Assembly: GCA_002441095.1 (NCBI GenBank) | Contig: DJVG01000032.1 | Span: 1-64,000 of the forward strand | DNA from: Elusimicrobia bacterium UBA6262 | Lineage (GTDB): Bacteria; CAYTYR01; UBA6262 | Length of the DNA: 64,000 nt | Direction: 5' to 3' | In this document: positions 52,301 to 60,623 of the stretch, piece by piece | Layout of the letters: every line of letters starts with the position of its first letter | Numbering within the stretch: the stretch's first letter is position 1 | Program-made: the position numbers and the translations under genes | Notes under the pieces: generated by a model | The model's input: the letters and a program-made list of their open reading frames with translations, nothing else | What the model was told of the DNA's origin: nothing | Database searches by the model: none

Positions 52301-53152
52301 TCAACAAAACTCTTCTAAAACCTGAGCTATCTTAGAAACATCCACGGGTTGTTTCACTAAGGGGCCGTTCTTCAGAACAGGTATTTGCTCTTCATACACT
52401 GGCCGCAGATTAAGATAGAGCAATCCGAGCGGGATATGATCACCCCATTCATTGGCTTTTTCCATGGCCTTGGCCTTATCTTTAGGATTATAATCATCCG
52501 GCAGTTTATAAGCCCGCTGGCGATACCATTGGTAGGTATTTATCTTATTGAAACTCACGCAAGGCTGCAGCACATCGATCAGGCTTAATCCTTGATGCTG
52601 TATCCCTTGTTTGATCAAATTCTTTAACTGCTCTGGCTCCCCGACAAAGCCCCGGGCAACAAAACTGGCATTCAGGGCAATAGCTACGGCCAGCGGATTG
52701 AAGGCCGGCACTGGCACGCCATGTGCCTGGATCTTGGTAACCACTCCCTGGTCCGTGGTCGGAGAAGCCTGCCCTTTGGTCAAGCCATAGATCTGGTTAT
52801 TATGCACGATCAGTGTAATATCCGGATTCCGCCGGATAGCATGAATAAAATGATTTCCGCCTTCTCCATAGGTACCGCCATCGCCATCGGTAATAATTAC
52901 TTTTATTTCATGGTTAACCAGTTTAGCGGCAATAGCCGGGGGGATAGCCCGTCCATGCAGGCCATTAAATATGTGGCCCCGGATATAGTGCGGCAGTTTG
53001 CTGGCCTGGCCGATGCCCGACACAAATAATATCTGTTGCGGTTCCAGGTTCAATTCCACCACTGCTTTTTGCAGGGCTATCAGTATGCCGAAATTGCCGC
53101 ATCCCGGACACCAGGCAGATTCTTCACCAATAAAATCTTTAACGGTCACCAT
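52301..53152 (-). CDS. korB: 2-oxoacid:ferredoxin oxidoreductase, beta subunit
   Basis: The 283-residue TPP-binding subunit pairs with the gene upstream to convert a 2-oxoacid and CoA to acyl-CoA and reduced ferredoxin, or the reverse. It has the cluster-ligand motif WCPGCGNFG (C15, C18), IGQASKLPHY, HGRAIPPAIAAKL, the TPP/Mg motif ITDGDGGTYGEGGNHFIHAIRRN and NNQIYGLTKGQASPTTDQG. This is the two-subunit 2-oxoglutarate/2-oxoacid type. The start is the ATG at 53150-53152, 9 bases after AGGAGG, with a 14-base overlap with korA. The acid used cannot be set from sequence. Confidence 0.92.
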   Translation of the reverse strand: MVTVKDFIGEESAWCPGCGNFGILIALQKAVVELNLEPQQILFVSGIGQASKLPHYIRGHIFNGLHGRAIPPAIAAKLVNHEIKVIITDGDGGTYGEGGNHFIHAIRRNPDITLIVHNNQIYGLTKGQASPTTDQGVVTKIQAHGVPVPAFNPLAVAIALNASFVARGFVGEPEQLKNLIKQGIQHQGLSLIDVLQPCVSFNKINTYQWYRQRAYKLPDDYNPKDKAKAMEKANEWGDHIPLGLLYLNLRPVYEEQIPVLKNGPLVKQPVDVSKIAQVLEEFC

Positions 53153-54866
53153 ACACATGAACCTCCTTTTCAAGTCGATCCACGATCAATTGCGGGTAAA
53201 AAGGCTGTCCATTAAAGCGCAGTATTTTATGCGTCGGCAAAATACCGGTCTGGCCAGTGATAATCCGCATGAATTGGGCCGTGGCATTATTCTCCACTGC
53301 CACGATATTATCGTACTGTGACAGTTCGCGACCCAGATATTCTACCGGTAATGGCCAAAGTTCATTAAAATGCAGCATAACCACTTTTTTGTTCTTGGCA
53401 TTGAGCATATCCACGGCCTCTTTCATCGCCCCATATGTAGAGCCCCAGCCAATAAGAACGGTTTTAGAGGCGCTATCACCATATTTTATTGGCAGGGATA
53501 TTTCTTCGCGCATATATTTATATTTAGCCAGCCGTTTCTTAACGATCTCTTCACGCCAGGACAGATCTTCAGTGATGTGTCCCCTGCTGTCATGTTCATC
53601 ACTATCAGCAATGACCAGATGACGGCTGGCGCCGGGAATGGTCCGCGGCGATATTCCAGTCTCGCTGAGATCATACCGCCGGTATTCTTGCATACCTGCT
53701 AAGGTTTGCGCAGCCAGCAAATATCGTTCGATCTTTATTTTTTCCGGGTCAAATTTCGCCAAGGTCCAGCCTGAATCCGCCAAGTGCTGGTCACTCATAA
53801 TTATGGAAAGCACTTGATATTTATCCGCCAGGTTAAAAGCTTTCTGGGTCAGATAAAACGCGTCTTCCGGGGTCCGCGGGGCGAAAATAAATCGGGGAAA
53901 TTCTCCTTGCCCGGCAAAAAGAGCGAATTCCAGATCTCCCTGCTCGGTACGCGTCGGCAATCCGGTGCTGGGGCCAGGCCTTTGGGCCAGAACCAACACT
54001 ACCGGGACCTCGATACAGCCGATCAAACTGACGCCTTCGGTCATCAGGCAGAAACCTCCGCCACTGGTTGCGGTCATGGCCCGGACCCCGGCATACGCCG
54101 CCCCGGCCACCAGATTAATGGCCGCTATCTCATCTTCTGCCTGTTCAACTACAAGACCAAACTCATCCGACTTACCGGCAAGATAATTAAGTATCCCGGT
54201 CGATGGGGTCATGGGATAACCGCTATAGAATTTCATCCCGCTGGCAATGGCTCCTAAGCCGATAGCCTCGCTCCCGTTAATATACATCTTGCCAGATGTT
54301 GTTCCGGCTTGAATAGTAACTTTGCTTTTTAAGTTTTTAGTCACTTCATAACCAGCCTTGGCGCATTGTAAGTTCGTCTCAATTATTTTAGGGTCTTTCT
54401 TGGCAAATGCTTCCTGCAATAACCCGGCCAGCAGTCCTAAGTCAAAATTCAGCAAACCACAACAGGCTCCGACAGCTACCGTATTCGCAAAAATGGTATT
54501 GCCCCCAATAGTGGTAGCGATCTTGTCCCAGGAGATACTCACCAGTCTTTTATCTTCCCTGGAGAGATGAATACTTTCCCCATCATAAAAGATAAATGCC
54601 TCTGGCTCCAGTTCCAGCCAATGGATATCGATCGTTTCCTGGTCCAGGGCGATCAAGAGATCGATCTTGGGTTTCTGCGCGCACAGAGGACGATCGCTGA
54701 TCCGGATCATGAAAAAGTTATGCCCGCCGCGAACACGCGACATATAGTCCTGGCTGGTGAACACTTCATATCCACCGCGCAAAAAGAGCTTGCTCAGGGC
54801 ATCACTGATGGTCTGCAGTCCCTGGCCAGCTTTTCCGCCAATAACAATGTTGTAATCTAAATTCAT
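53139..54866 (-). CDS. korA: 2-oxoacid:ferredoxin oxidoreductase, fused gamma-alpha subunit
   Basis: The 575-residue subunit has an N-terminal gamma domain (about 1-190: YNIVIGGKAGQGLQTISDAL, VRGGHNFFMIRISDRP). The alpha domain (about 200-575) has NGSEAIGLGAIASGMKFYSGYPMTPSTGIL, EQAEDEIAAINLVAGAAYAGVRAMTATSGGGFCLM and GRPG-type QRPGPSTGLPTRTEQGDL. These are all typical of OFOR alpha subunits. With korB it makes the alpha2beta2 enzyme of anaerobic metabolism. AAGGAT precedes the ATG. It is divergent from the ATPase gene, with an octamer hairpin element between. Confidence 0.93.
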   Translation of the reverse strand: MNLDYNIVIGGKAGQGLQTISDALSKLFLRGGYEVFTSQDYMSRVRGGHNFFMIRISDRPLCAQKPKIDLLIALDQETIDIHWLELEPEAFIFYDGESIHLSREDKRLVSISWDKIATTIGGNTIFANTVAVGACCGLLNFDLGLLAGLLQEAFAKKDPKIIETNLQCAKAGYEVTKNLKSKVTIQAGTTSGKMYINGSEAIGLGAIASGMKFYSGYPMTPSTGILNYLAGKSDEFGLVVEQAEDEIAAINLVAGAAYAGVRAMTATSGGGFCLMTEGVSLIGCIEVPVVLVLAQRPGPSTGLPTRTEQGDLEFALFAGQGEFPRFIFAPRTPEDAFYLTQKAFNLADKYQVLSIIMSDQHLADSGWTLAKFDPEKIKIERYLLAAQTLAGMQEYRRYDLSETGISPRTIPGASRHLVIADSDEHDSRGHITEDLSWREEIVKKRLAKYKYMREEISLPIKYGDSASKTVLIGWGSTYGAMKEAVDMLNAKNKKVVMLHFNELWPLPVEYLGRELSQYDNIVAVENNATAQFMRIITGQTGILPTHKILRFNGQPFYPQLIVDRLEKEVHVYGDR

Positions 54867-54928
54867 TGATTTGTATCCTTATCTGTGCTAAAAACAGTTA
54901 GTCAGTGGAACAGTTAGGTCTAAAACGG

Positions 54929-55040
54929 TTATCAGTTTATCAGGGTATCAGGTGGTGGTTATCAGGTTAACAGGGAATCAGGAATTTCCTGCTATCCTGA
55001 TGTCCTGATATCCACTTCCTGGTCTCCTGATTACCTGATA
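54929..55040. repeat. ATCAGG octamer inverted array, 5' flank of korAB
   Basis: The layout is the same as at 52175-52288: three octamers near TTATCAGG (54929-54952), a 6-base spacer, three more (54959-54982), a 4-base centre, three inverted octamers near TCCTGATA (54987-55010), a 6-base spacer and three more (55017-55040). It totals 112 bases. Here it lies in a divergent promoter region, not next to a stop codon. Confidence 0.92.
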
Positions 55041-55086
55041 TCCTTTACTGGCAACTGTAATTTCTCTTACTTAACTAGGAGGCTAA

Positions 55087-56184
55087 ATGATCAAGCCTAA
55101 TCCTTTTACGCCGCAATCTGGCTGGGAACCAAAATTTTTCGGGGGTCGCGAAGACCAGTCCCAGCATTTCCTGAAAACCATGGAAGAAGCGGCAACCAGC
55201 CGGTCCAATCACATGGTCATTATCGGCCAGTGGGGCAGCGGCAAAACCAGCCTGCTTAAACAATTTAAAAAAATTACCCAGGAACAGGGTTATTTAGCCA
55301 GCTTTTGCCCGATCAGCCAGGTAAAAGAACGCGCTTCTTCTACCGCGGCAGTTAATCTTATTATGCAGGAAATAATGAACGGCTTTCCTAAAACGGTTAA
55401 AGAAACAAAAACCGCTAAACAAAAATTGCAGCCCCAGGTATTGTTTACCCAGTTTTTACTGGAATTATGGCCGCAGCTAAATAACAGGCTCGCAGTCGTA
55501 TTGCTGGATGACGTACAAAACCTGGCCAGTGTTTCTGTAGTCATTGACCTGTTGCGCGCAGTCCTGAGCAAAGAAGAAGTAATTACGCAGACCAGGTATT
55601 TATTTGTGCTAGCCTCTACAAACGACGGCTGGGAGAATTTTATCAATAAACATGACCCGGTTGGGCGTTTCTTCCGCCGCCGGGAAATGATCGGCAATTT
55701 AACTCCGGATGAGGCACAGGCAGTGATCACCAGCACTCTGCAGGATACCGGTGTATCCTTTGATCAGGCCATCATCAAAGAAATATACCGTTATACCCAG
55801 GGACATCCCTATGAATTGCAATTATTGGCCAGCCACCTTTTCGCGGCCCAACTACAGGGAAGAGTAACGATGAACGAATGGCTGCCGGCATTTAAAAATA
55901 CAGTACGGGAACTGGGCAAAGATTATTTTCAGAGCTTGTTCGAACGAGCAAGTGACAGGGAAAAAGAAGTATTGTTAGTACTGGCAGAGGCTAAAGCAGC
56001 ATTACCGCAAAGTGAGATTAGAAGGATAATGATCGTGGAAAAGCATGCTAAAAACTTCCCTGTAGCCAATATAAAAAACTTCCTGTACCGCTTACATGAC
56101 AAAGGGCTGGTTAAACGCCAGGATGACGGCAACTTCCAGATACTCGACCCCATTTTTGGGGAATACGTTAAGAGCAATATCTAA
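55087..56184 (+). CDS. AAA-type ATPase (Orc1/Cdc6-like fold)
   Basis: The 365-residue protein has Walker A IIGQWGSGKTSLLKQF (about 38-53), Walker B AVVLLDDVQNL, a sensor-1 region YLFVLASTNDGW, an arginine-rich VGRFFRRREM, and a C-terminal winged-helix part (DREKEVLLVLAEAKAALPQSEIRR, LVKRQDDGNFQILDPIFGEYV). Proteins that open with NPFTPQSGWEPKFFGGRE belong to the AAA_16-type STAND/ORC-like ATPases found in archaea and some bacteria. The role is unknown; DNA binding is plausible. AGGAGG precedes the ATG. It is one of the few plus-strand genes. Confidence 0.85.
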   Translation: MIKPNPFTPQSGWEPKFFGGREDQSQHFLKTMEEAATSRSNHMVIIGQWGSGKTSLLKQFKKITQEQGYLASFCPISQVKERASSTAAVNLIMQEIMNGFPKTVKETKTAKQKLQPQVLFTQFLLELWPQLNNRLAVVLLDDVQNLASVSVVIDLLRAVLSKEEVITQTRYLFVLASTNDGWENFINKHDPVGRFFRRREMIGNLTPDEAQAVITSTLQDTGVSFDQAIIKEIYRYTQGHPYELQLLASHLFAAQLQGRVTMNEWLPAFKNTVRELGKDYFQSLFERASDREKEVLLVLAEAKAALPQSEIRRIMIVEKHAKNFPVANIKNFLYRLHDKGLVKRQDDGNFQILDPIFGEYVKSNI

Positions 56185-56292
56185 ACTCTAATATCTAAAT
56201 ACTAAACAATATAAAATTTCTAAACGTTTGAAAATTGGAACTTAGTGCTTTGGATTTGTTTAGAATTTAGTGCTTCGTATTTCGAATTTATC
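56180..56292. repeat. TCTAAAC heptamer inverted array between converging genes
   Basis: Four heptamers near TCTAAAY (56180-56207), of which the first contains the ATPase stop, are matched by two inverted heptamers (56240-56253) and five more near ATTTAGT (56258-56292) on the other side. It ends at the stop of the DUF4921 gene. The word is like that at 36420-36588. Confidence 0.8.
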
Positions 56293-57621
56293 CTAACGTA
56301 CTGCTGGATTATATTTCAAACTATTCGGCAGGCAAGGACACTCAAAAGCGATATTGAATTTGGCGATCTTGCCCTGGTTTTTCAGTTCGAAGAGCCGGGG
56401 CACCATTTTGTCCCGCAGGTTAACCGGATCAATAGTATTAATATAGATTTTGGTCCCGCCTTCAAAGCCAGCCGGCGTATTTACCCGCCACTTGATCAGG
56501 ATATGCCAGGGCATGGCAAAATCAGCATCCAGTGGTTTGTAATACCATTCTTCATTACAGGGAATGCGCGAACCCATAGCCGCATGGCAACCGTGGACAA
56601 TATCGCTGAATCCTTTTATTTCTTCATCGCTCAATTCCCAGATATTTGAATATGGGCTCTTCGAATAGACCGCAATAGTCGGATACCGGTGGCCGAAATC
56701 GGCAAAAGCCACGGCATAATCGTTTTCCGCAAAAACCAGGTTCTGGTAGCCGGCATAATTTGCTGCCAGCTCATTGTAAATGTTGGGGTTGCCCCGTACT
56801 AATTCACTTTCTTCCTCAATAGATGTACCCCATTCATCGATCGCCACCAATTGCTTATGCAAATGGTCAAAACTGGCGCCGGCGCTGGAGAGCCAGTTCT
56901 GGAATACGCTGATGTACCGTACATAGCGGTTAGTCTGGTGGATAGCCTTGATCGCTTCAATAGTGAATTTAATATACCAGAAATGCTCTTCAGGAGTAAG
57001 TTCGCCGGAGGAACATAGTTGGGAATCATATTCAGCGGTTTCGCTATAATGCTTGTTAGCCACGACCAGCTCGTGACAGCCGCCAAAAAAGGCATCAGCC
57101 ATGTCCAGTTTGGTTTCCCGGCTGATCTTTTGCGGCTCCTTGCCCAGCAGGGTTAATTTCATATCAATTATTTTGAAAACATGGTCCTGTCCCGCCTGGG
57201 TGGACATATAGTTATTTTTCCAGTTGACCAGGTCCTGCGGCAGGAAGAAGTAATAGTTCTTAACCCAGTAATCATAAGAGACTATTTCAAATAAATTCGG
57301 GATCCGGCGCAGTAAGGGTACGGTTGAGCCCAAGTCCTGGGCCGCCACATTATACAGGATCTTATATTTATCGCCTTCTTTGATCAGCCGTGATTTTTCC
57401 GGCGGGGTATTTAAATAATTGGAGGCGCAGAAATTGCAGTAATTTTCCGGATCATGCCGTTCTATTTTTTTAGCATTCTTGGGTATCTCATTGGTGATGG
57501 GTTTGCCACCCCTGCCAGGAACGGTCCATACCTCGGTACCAGTAAAGGGATTTAGTTGTTTAATGGTGCCATCGGGCATTTTATCGATATACTTGCCGGT
57601 GATCGGCCGGTTATTGGCCAT
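56293..57621 (-). CDS. DUF4921 / galactose-1-phosphate uridylyltransferase-like protein
   Basis: The 442-residue protein resembles the DUF4921 family, which is related to GalT. It has a Cys-pair zinc-type site HDPENYCNFCASNYLNTPPEKSR (about 60-82), as GalT proteins do. The nucleotidyl-transfer His is probably in GASFDHLHKQLVAIDEWG (about 255-272). The family-specific start is MPDGTIKQLNPFTGTEVWTVPGRGG. It could move a nucleotide onto a sugar phosphate, but the HxHxQ of GalT is changed to HLHKQ, so the activity is open. GAGGAG precedes the ATG at 57619-57621. Confidence 0.8.
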   Translation of the reverse strand: MANNRPITGKYIDKMPDGTIKQLNPFTGTEVWTVPGRGGKPITNEIPKNAKKIERHDPENYCNFCASNYLNTPPEKSRLIKEGDKYKILYNVAAQDLGSTVPLLRRIPNLFEIVSYDYWVKNYYFFLPQDLVNWKNNYMSTQAGQDHVFKIIDMKLTLLGKEPQKISRETKLDMADAFFGGCHELVVANKHYSETAEYDSQLCSSGELTPEEHFWYIKFTIEAIKAIHQTNRYVRYISVFQNWLSSAGASFDHLHKQLVAIDEWGTSIEEESELVRGNPNIYNELAANYAGYQNLVFAENDYAVAFADFGHRYPTIAVYSKSPYSNIWELSDEEIKGFSDIVHGCHAAMGSRIPCNEEWYYKPLDADFAMPWHILIKWRVNTPAGFEGGTKIYINTIDPVNLRDKMVPRLFELKNQGKIAKFNIAFECPCLPNSLKYNPAVR

Positions 57622-57702
57622 ACACACTCCTCTGGCTTTCAAGATTAAGTATAAACAGCTTTATTTTACTTAAAAGGAGCCTATATTTCAACAAAAAGTT
57701 GC

Positions 57703-58251
57703 TTATTTCTTCTTTTCCGTAGAAGTAATTAAAAATTTAAAAACAAACTCTTTCTTTACTCCTTTTATCTCCAGTGGAAAATACAAACCAAATTCCCGGC
57801 CAAGATAGGTTTTAGCGTCATTAGGGAATAAGGGCCCAACGTCCCAGCCATAATAGGCCATATCATTAGCCCGGAAAAAAATGTTTTGCGCCGGTATTAT
57901 GGTTTCGGAAATTGATAATCCAGGCGGCACCACTACCGGGGCTTGCGGGGCAAACCGGTCAGAAAAACGAATATTGCTGGAAACGACCCGTAAACTCACG
58001 CCGCCGGGAGAAATGTATGACATTTCATCATAATTCAGCTTGATCCCGTTCGGGGTCTTGTTCTTTAGGTCAAAATTGATACTTTTATCATCCACCATGA
58101 AACTTATATCGATATCCTCATCGCTATAAGCAGTTGTCTCAGCGGGGACCGGAGATTTCATTTTGATGCCCCAATTAACCACGCTTACGGCACAACCATT
58201 CAGCACCATCAAAGCTAGAGTTAGAGCAAGTAGCAGATTCCTCTTACACAT
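57703..58251 (-). CDS. Uncharacterised lipoprotein
   Basis: The 182-residue lipoprotein has a signal peptide (LLLALTLALMVLNGC, lipobox LNGC) and a mostly beta domain. Segments such as DIDISFMVDDKSINFDLKNKTPNGIKLNYDEMSY and SISETIIPAQNIFF resemble the LEA14/WHy-type or DUF-like immunoglobulin folds of envelope lipoproteins. I do not recognise a specific family. GAGG precedes the ATG. It lies between the GalT-like gene and larA. Confidence 0.65.
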   Translation of the reverse strand: MCKRNLLLALTLALMVLNGCAVSVVNWGIKMKSPVPAETTAYSDEDIDISFMVDDKSINFDLKNKTPNGIKLNYDEMSYISPGGVSLRVVSSNIRFSDRFAPQAPVVVPPGLSISETIIPAQNIFFRANDMAYYGWDVGPLFPNDAKTYLGREFGLYFPLEIKGVKKEFVFKFLITSTEKKK

Positions 58252-58266
58252 ATCGAATCCTCAAAT

Positions 58267-58339
58267 AGTTGCGAGTGTCAGGTTGCGGGTTCTATTATTA
58301 ATAAAAACAAAACTCGTAACTCGCTAACTCATAACTGTT
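58267..58339. repeat. AACTCGT heptamer inverted array at the larA stop
   Basis: Four heptamers near GGTTGCG (58267-58294), an A/T-rich loop of 16 bases and four inverted units near AACTCGY (58311-58339, one of them 8 bases) form an imperfect hairpin. It ends directly at the larA stop at 58341. Confidence 0.8.
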
Positions 58340-58340
58340 A

Positions 58341-59726
58341 TTACTTACCTAAGACACATAATTTATTGGCTTCATCTACACAGCGTATTTTGCCATCGTT
58401 TCGCGCTGCCCGTTCCTCGATCCACTGCTGCGGGTTATGTTCAGGGATAAAACCACCTTGACGCACCACTTCATCCGGCAATTGAGAATATAGGTATATC
58501 TTGATCCTGGAATCTTTAAATAGCTTGATGACCCGGTCAGTCTTCCACATAAATAGCTTAAAATTCTTATCCACAAAGCTGATCCAGTCTTCCAGTGGCT
58601 TGTCCAGGTATTCTACCAAGGTATTCCAAAACAGTTCCATGGACTCTGGATCAGGACAGATACCACGGATATTTTCAGGTACTTCCGGCCGGCCGTTGCA
58701 GGGAGCTACAACCAGGGCTTCTCCCCCTGGCAGTAAAGCCCCTTTAATGACCATATCAAAACCATTTTGCACGTAATAGATAGTTTCGCTGGCTGGCGGA
58801 CCGCCGGGTGATTGTACCAGGTATTTTGTTTTTTCCACTTCAAAGCCCAGGTACTTATCGACAGCCGCAGTAACATCCTGGCAGACCAGGTCCGGGTCAC
58901 CGCAGTCGATCCAGAATATTTTGTCTTTCTGGCTGACCATATCCAGCCCGAAGGTAATAATTTCCGCTTCTTTGACTGTACCAGTCGCCTGGTCATAGAG
59001 ATATTTTTCGCTCATTTTACGGCATTGCTTGCCATCCTGGGAAAAGGGATTATTCTGGCGGTACGGATCCTGGTGCCAGGCATTCTTGCCGGCTACCGAG
59101 TCATGGTGGTGCAAGGCCAGTTTATGATTAGCCTGGATAGACGCATGGGCAGATAACCCGGGGACAATATGCTTGTCAATACAGGAATAGCCGTTCATAT
59201 AATGATACTTGGCCTCATGGCCATGTACCCTGATCGGGCAGGACAACCACATTTTATGGACAAACACAGGAGTATGGTAGGTCGTTTGTCCCAGGGTGAT
59301 ATAATCATCCTGGTGTTCACATTGGTTAGGAAATACCTGGTAGGAAAGTTTAAGCTCCTGGGCATACTGATGTATCCAGGCAATGATATTTTTAGCATAT
59401 ATTTCAGGGTGATGGGAACCGGTAGCGATAAAAACAAATACTTCAGCGGGCGAACCTGCGGCAATTTCAGCTAAAAGGCAGGAAATTATTTGTTCTTGTA
59501 AGCCAACTCGTAACTCATCGGATACTACAAGGCCTACTCTTTGGCCTTGAACAACATCACGTAACTTAGGACGTTTTTTTGGGTTCATAAAACTCTGGCG
59601 GATGATCTCGCAGGGGGTCCCGGGGATAGACTGGCTCACTTTAGCTTGGATCAAGGGACCGGCTAAAAATTGATTGTCCACATCCAGGGTAATTTTATCT
59701 TTGCCGTAGGTCAGTTCTATTTTCAC
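58341..59726 (-). CDS. larA: LarA-family nickel-pincer racemase/epimerase
   Basis: LarA racemises lactate or related 2-hydroxyacids with the nickel-pincer nucleotide. The 461-residue protein starts at the GTG at 59724-59726, 9-10 bases after AGGAGG; a 21-codon upstream extension would read through that site. Key residues keep their expected spacing: D70 and R73 (SDELR), H105/H106 (ATGSHHP), H175, K185 (HYMNGYSCIDKHIVPG, the cofactor lysine) and H201 (NHKLAL). These correspond closely to H108, H174, K184 and H200 of L. plantarum LarA. The usual GG after GYS is CI here. LarE is at 29757-30623. The true substrate may differ from lactate. Confidence 0.88.
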   Translation of the reverse strand: MKIELTYGKDKITLDVDNQFLAGPLIQAKVSQSIPGTPCEIIRQSFMNPKKRPKLRDVVQGQRVGLVVSDELRVGLQEQIISCLLAEIAAGSPAEVFVFIATGSHHPEIYAKNIIAWIHQYAQELKLSYQVFPNQCEHQDDYITLGQTTYHTPVFVHKMWLSCPIRVHGHEAKYHYMNGYSCIDKHIVPGLSAHASIQANHKLALHHHDSVAGKNAWHQDPYRQNNPFSQDGKQCRKMSEKYLYDQATGTVKEAEIITFGLDMVSQKDKIFWIDCGDPDLVCQDVTAAVDKYLGFEVEKTKYLVQSPGGPPASETIYYVQNGFDMVIKGALLPGGEALVVAPCNGRPEVPENIRGICPDPESMELFWNTLVEYLDKPLEDWISFVDKNFKLFMWKTDRVIKLFKDSRIKIYLYSQLPDEVVRQGGFIPEHNPQQWIEERAARNDGKIRCVDEANKLCVLGK

Positions 59727-59779
59727 CTGGATAGACCTCCTTAAAATAGGCACCAAATTAAAAAAAGCGGGAAGTTCAA

Positions 59780-59880
59780 TGTTAGGCACAGAGTAAAAGA
59801 ATTAGTAATTTTATTTCGCTTTGCGCCTGTTTTTGCCTTAAACTGTATGCCTTTGTGCCTTCTTTTTTCCTGTGTGCTTG
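59780..59880. repeat. CTTTGTGCC octamer-type array, 3' of GDPD
   Basis: Degenerate words near CTTTGTGC and TTTGCGCC fill 59815-59880, and an inverted GGCACAGAG is at 59784-59792. The related word CTTTGTGY recurs at 60573-60616, so the GDPD gene is flanked by the same word on both sides. Periodicity is weaker than in the other arrays. Confidence 0.5.
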
Positions 59881-60567
59881 CTATTTTATTTTATCGGGGA
59901 AATTAGAGATCACCCCAAAAACGCCTAACTGCCGGCATAAAGCAGCCTGTTTTTTTGAATTCACGGTCCAGACATAAATATTCAGCCCAGCCGCTTTAGC
60001 GAGAGCAACTTTTTTACTGCTCACTTCATTAATAGGAGTAGAAATAGCACAGGCCTTAATCAGGTCGGCGATTTTTAGCACCCGCGGGAACGGTTTACGC
60101 GTATGCAGCACCGCAATATTTATACTACGGCTCTTACTCCGTAAGTAGACCAGGGCTGGCCAGTTAAATGAACAGATGATCGGCGGATATTTTAGTTTAA
60201 AACGTTTTAATAGTTTTACTAAAGCATCAACCAGTGGTTGATAATTCCAGGCCGTATGATATTTCAGTTCAATCATTAACTGCGGACCGAGATAATACGC
60301 TTTCAGCAGCTCGGCCAAGGTCGGGATACGCTCACCTTGTCCGGCATCATACTGCTTCAGTTCCTGCAGAGTATACCGGGCCAGACGGCCTTGCCCGTCT
60401 GTTGTCCTCTCGAGTCTGCGGTCATGAAAAACGACTATTTTATTATCCTTGGACAGCTGGATATCCAGCTCAAACCCATCCACGCCAAGTTCGTGAGCTT
60501 TATCAAATGCCAGTATTGTGTTTTCCGGATACTGGCCAGAAAATCCGCGATGGGCAAATATTTTCAA
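59881..60567 (-). CDS. Glycerophosphodiester phosphodiesterase
   Basis: The 228-residue enzyme hydrolyses glycerophosphodiesters to glycerol 3-phosphate and an alcohol. It has the complete GDPD signature HRGFSGQYPENTILAF, DGFELDIQLSKDNKIVVFHD and LMIELKYH. The catalytic His pair and Glu/Asp metal ligands are present. No signal peptide is seen, so it is cytoplasmic. The start is a TTG at 60565-60567 after AGAGG. Its flanks are both occupied by CTTTGTGC-type arrays. It lies downstream of glmS. Confidence 0.93.
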   Translation of the reverse strand: MKIFAHRGFSGQYPENTILAFDKAHELGVDGFELDIQLSKDNKIVVFHDRRLERTTDGQGRLARYTLQELKQYDAGQGERIPTLAELLKAYYLGPQLMIELKYHTAWNYQPLVDALVKLLKRFKLKYPPIICSFNWPALVYLRSKSRSINIAVLHTRKPFPRVLKIADLIKACAISTPINEVSSKKVALAKAAGLNIYVWTVNSKKQAALCRQLGVFGVISNFPDKIK

Positions 60568-60572
60568 CTTAG

Positions 60573-60616
60573 ACCTCTGTGCCTGCTTTTTCTTTCAAAC
60601 TTTGTGTCTTTGTGCC
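60573..60616. repeat. CTTTGTGTC octamer-type array, 3' of glmS
   Basis: CTCTGTGCC, CTTTGTGT and CTTTGTGC lie in a row within 60573-60616, between the glmS stop and the GDPD start. The word is shared with 59815-59880. Confidence 0.5.
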
Positions 60617-60623
60617 ATGTTCT

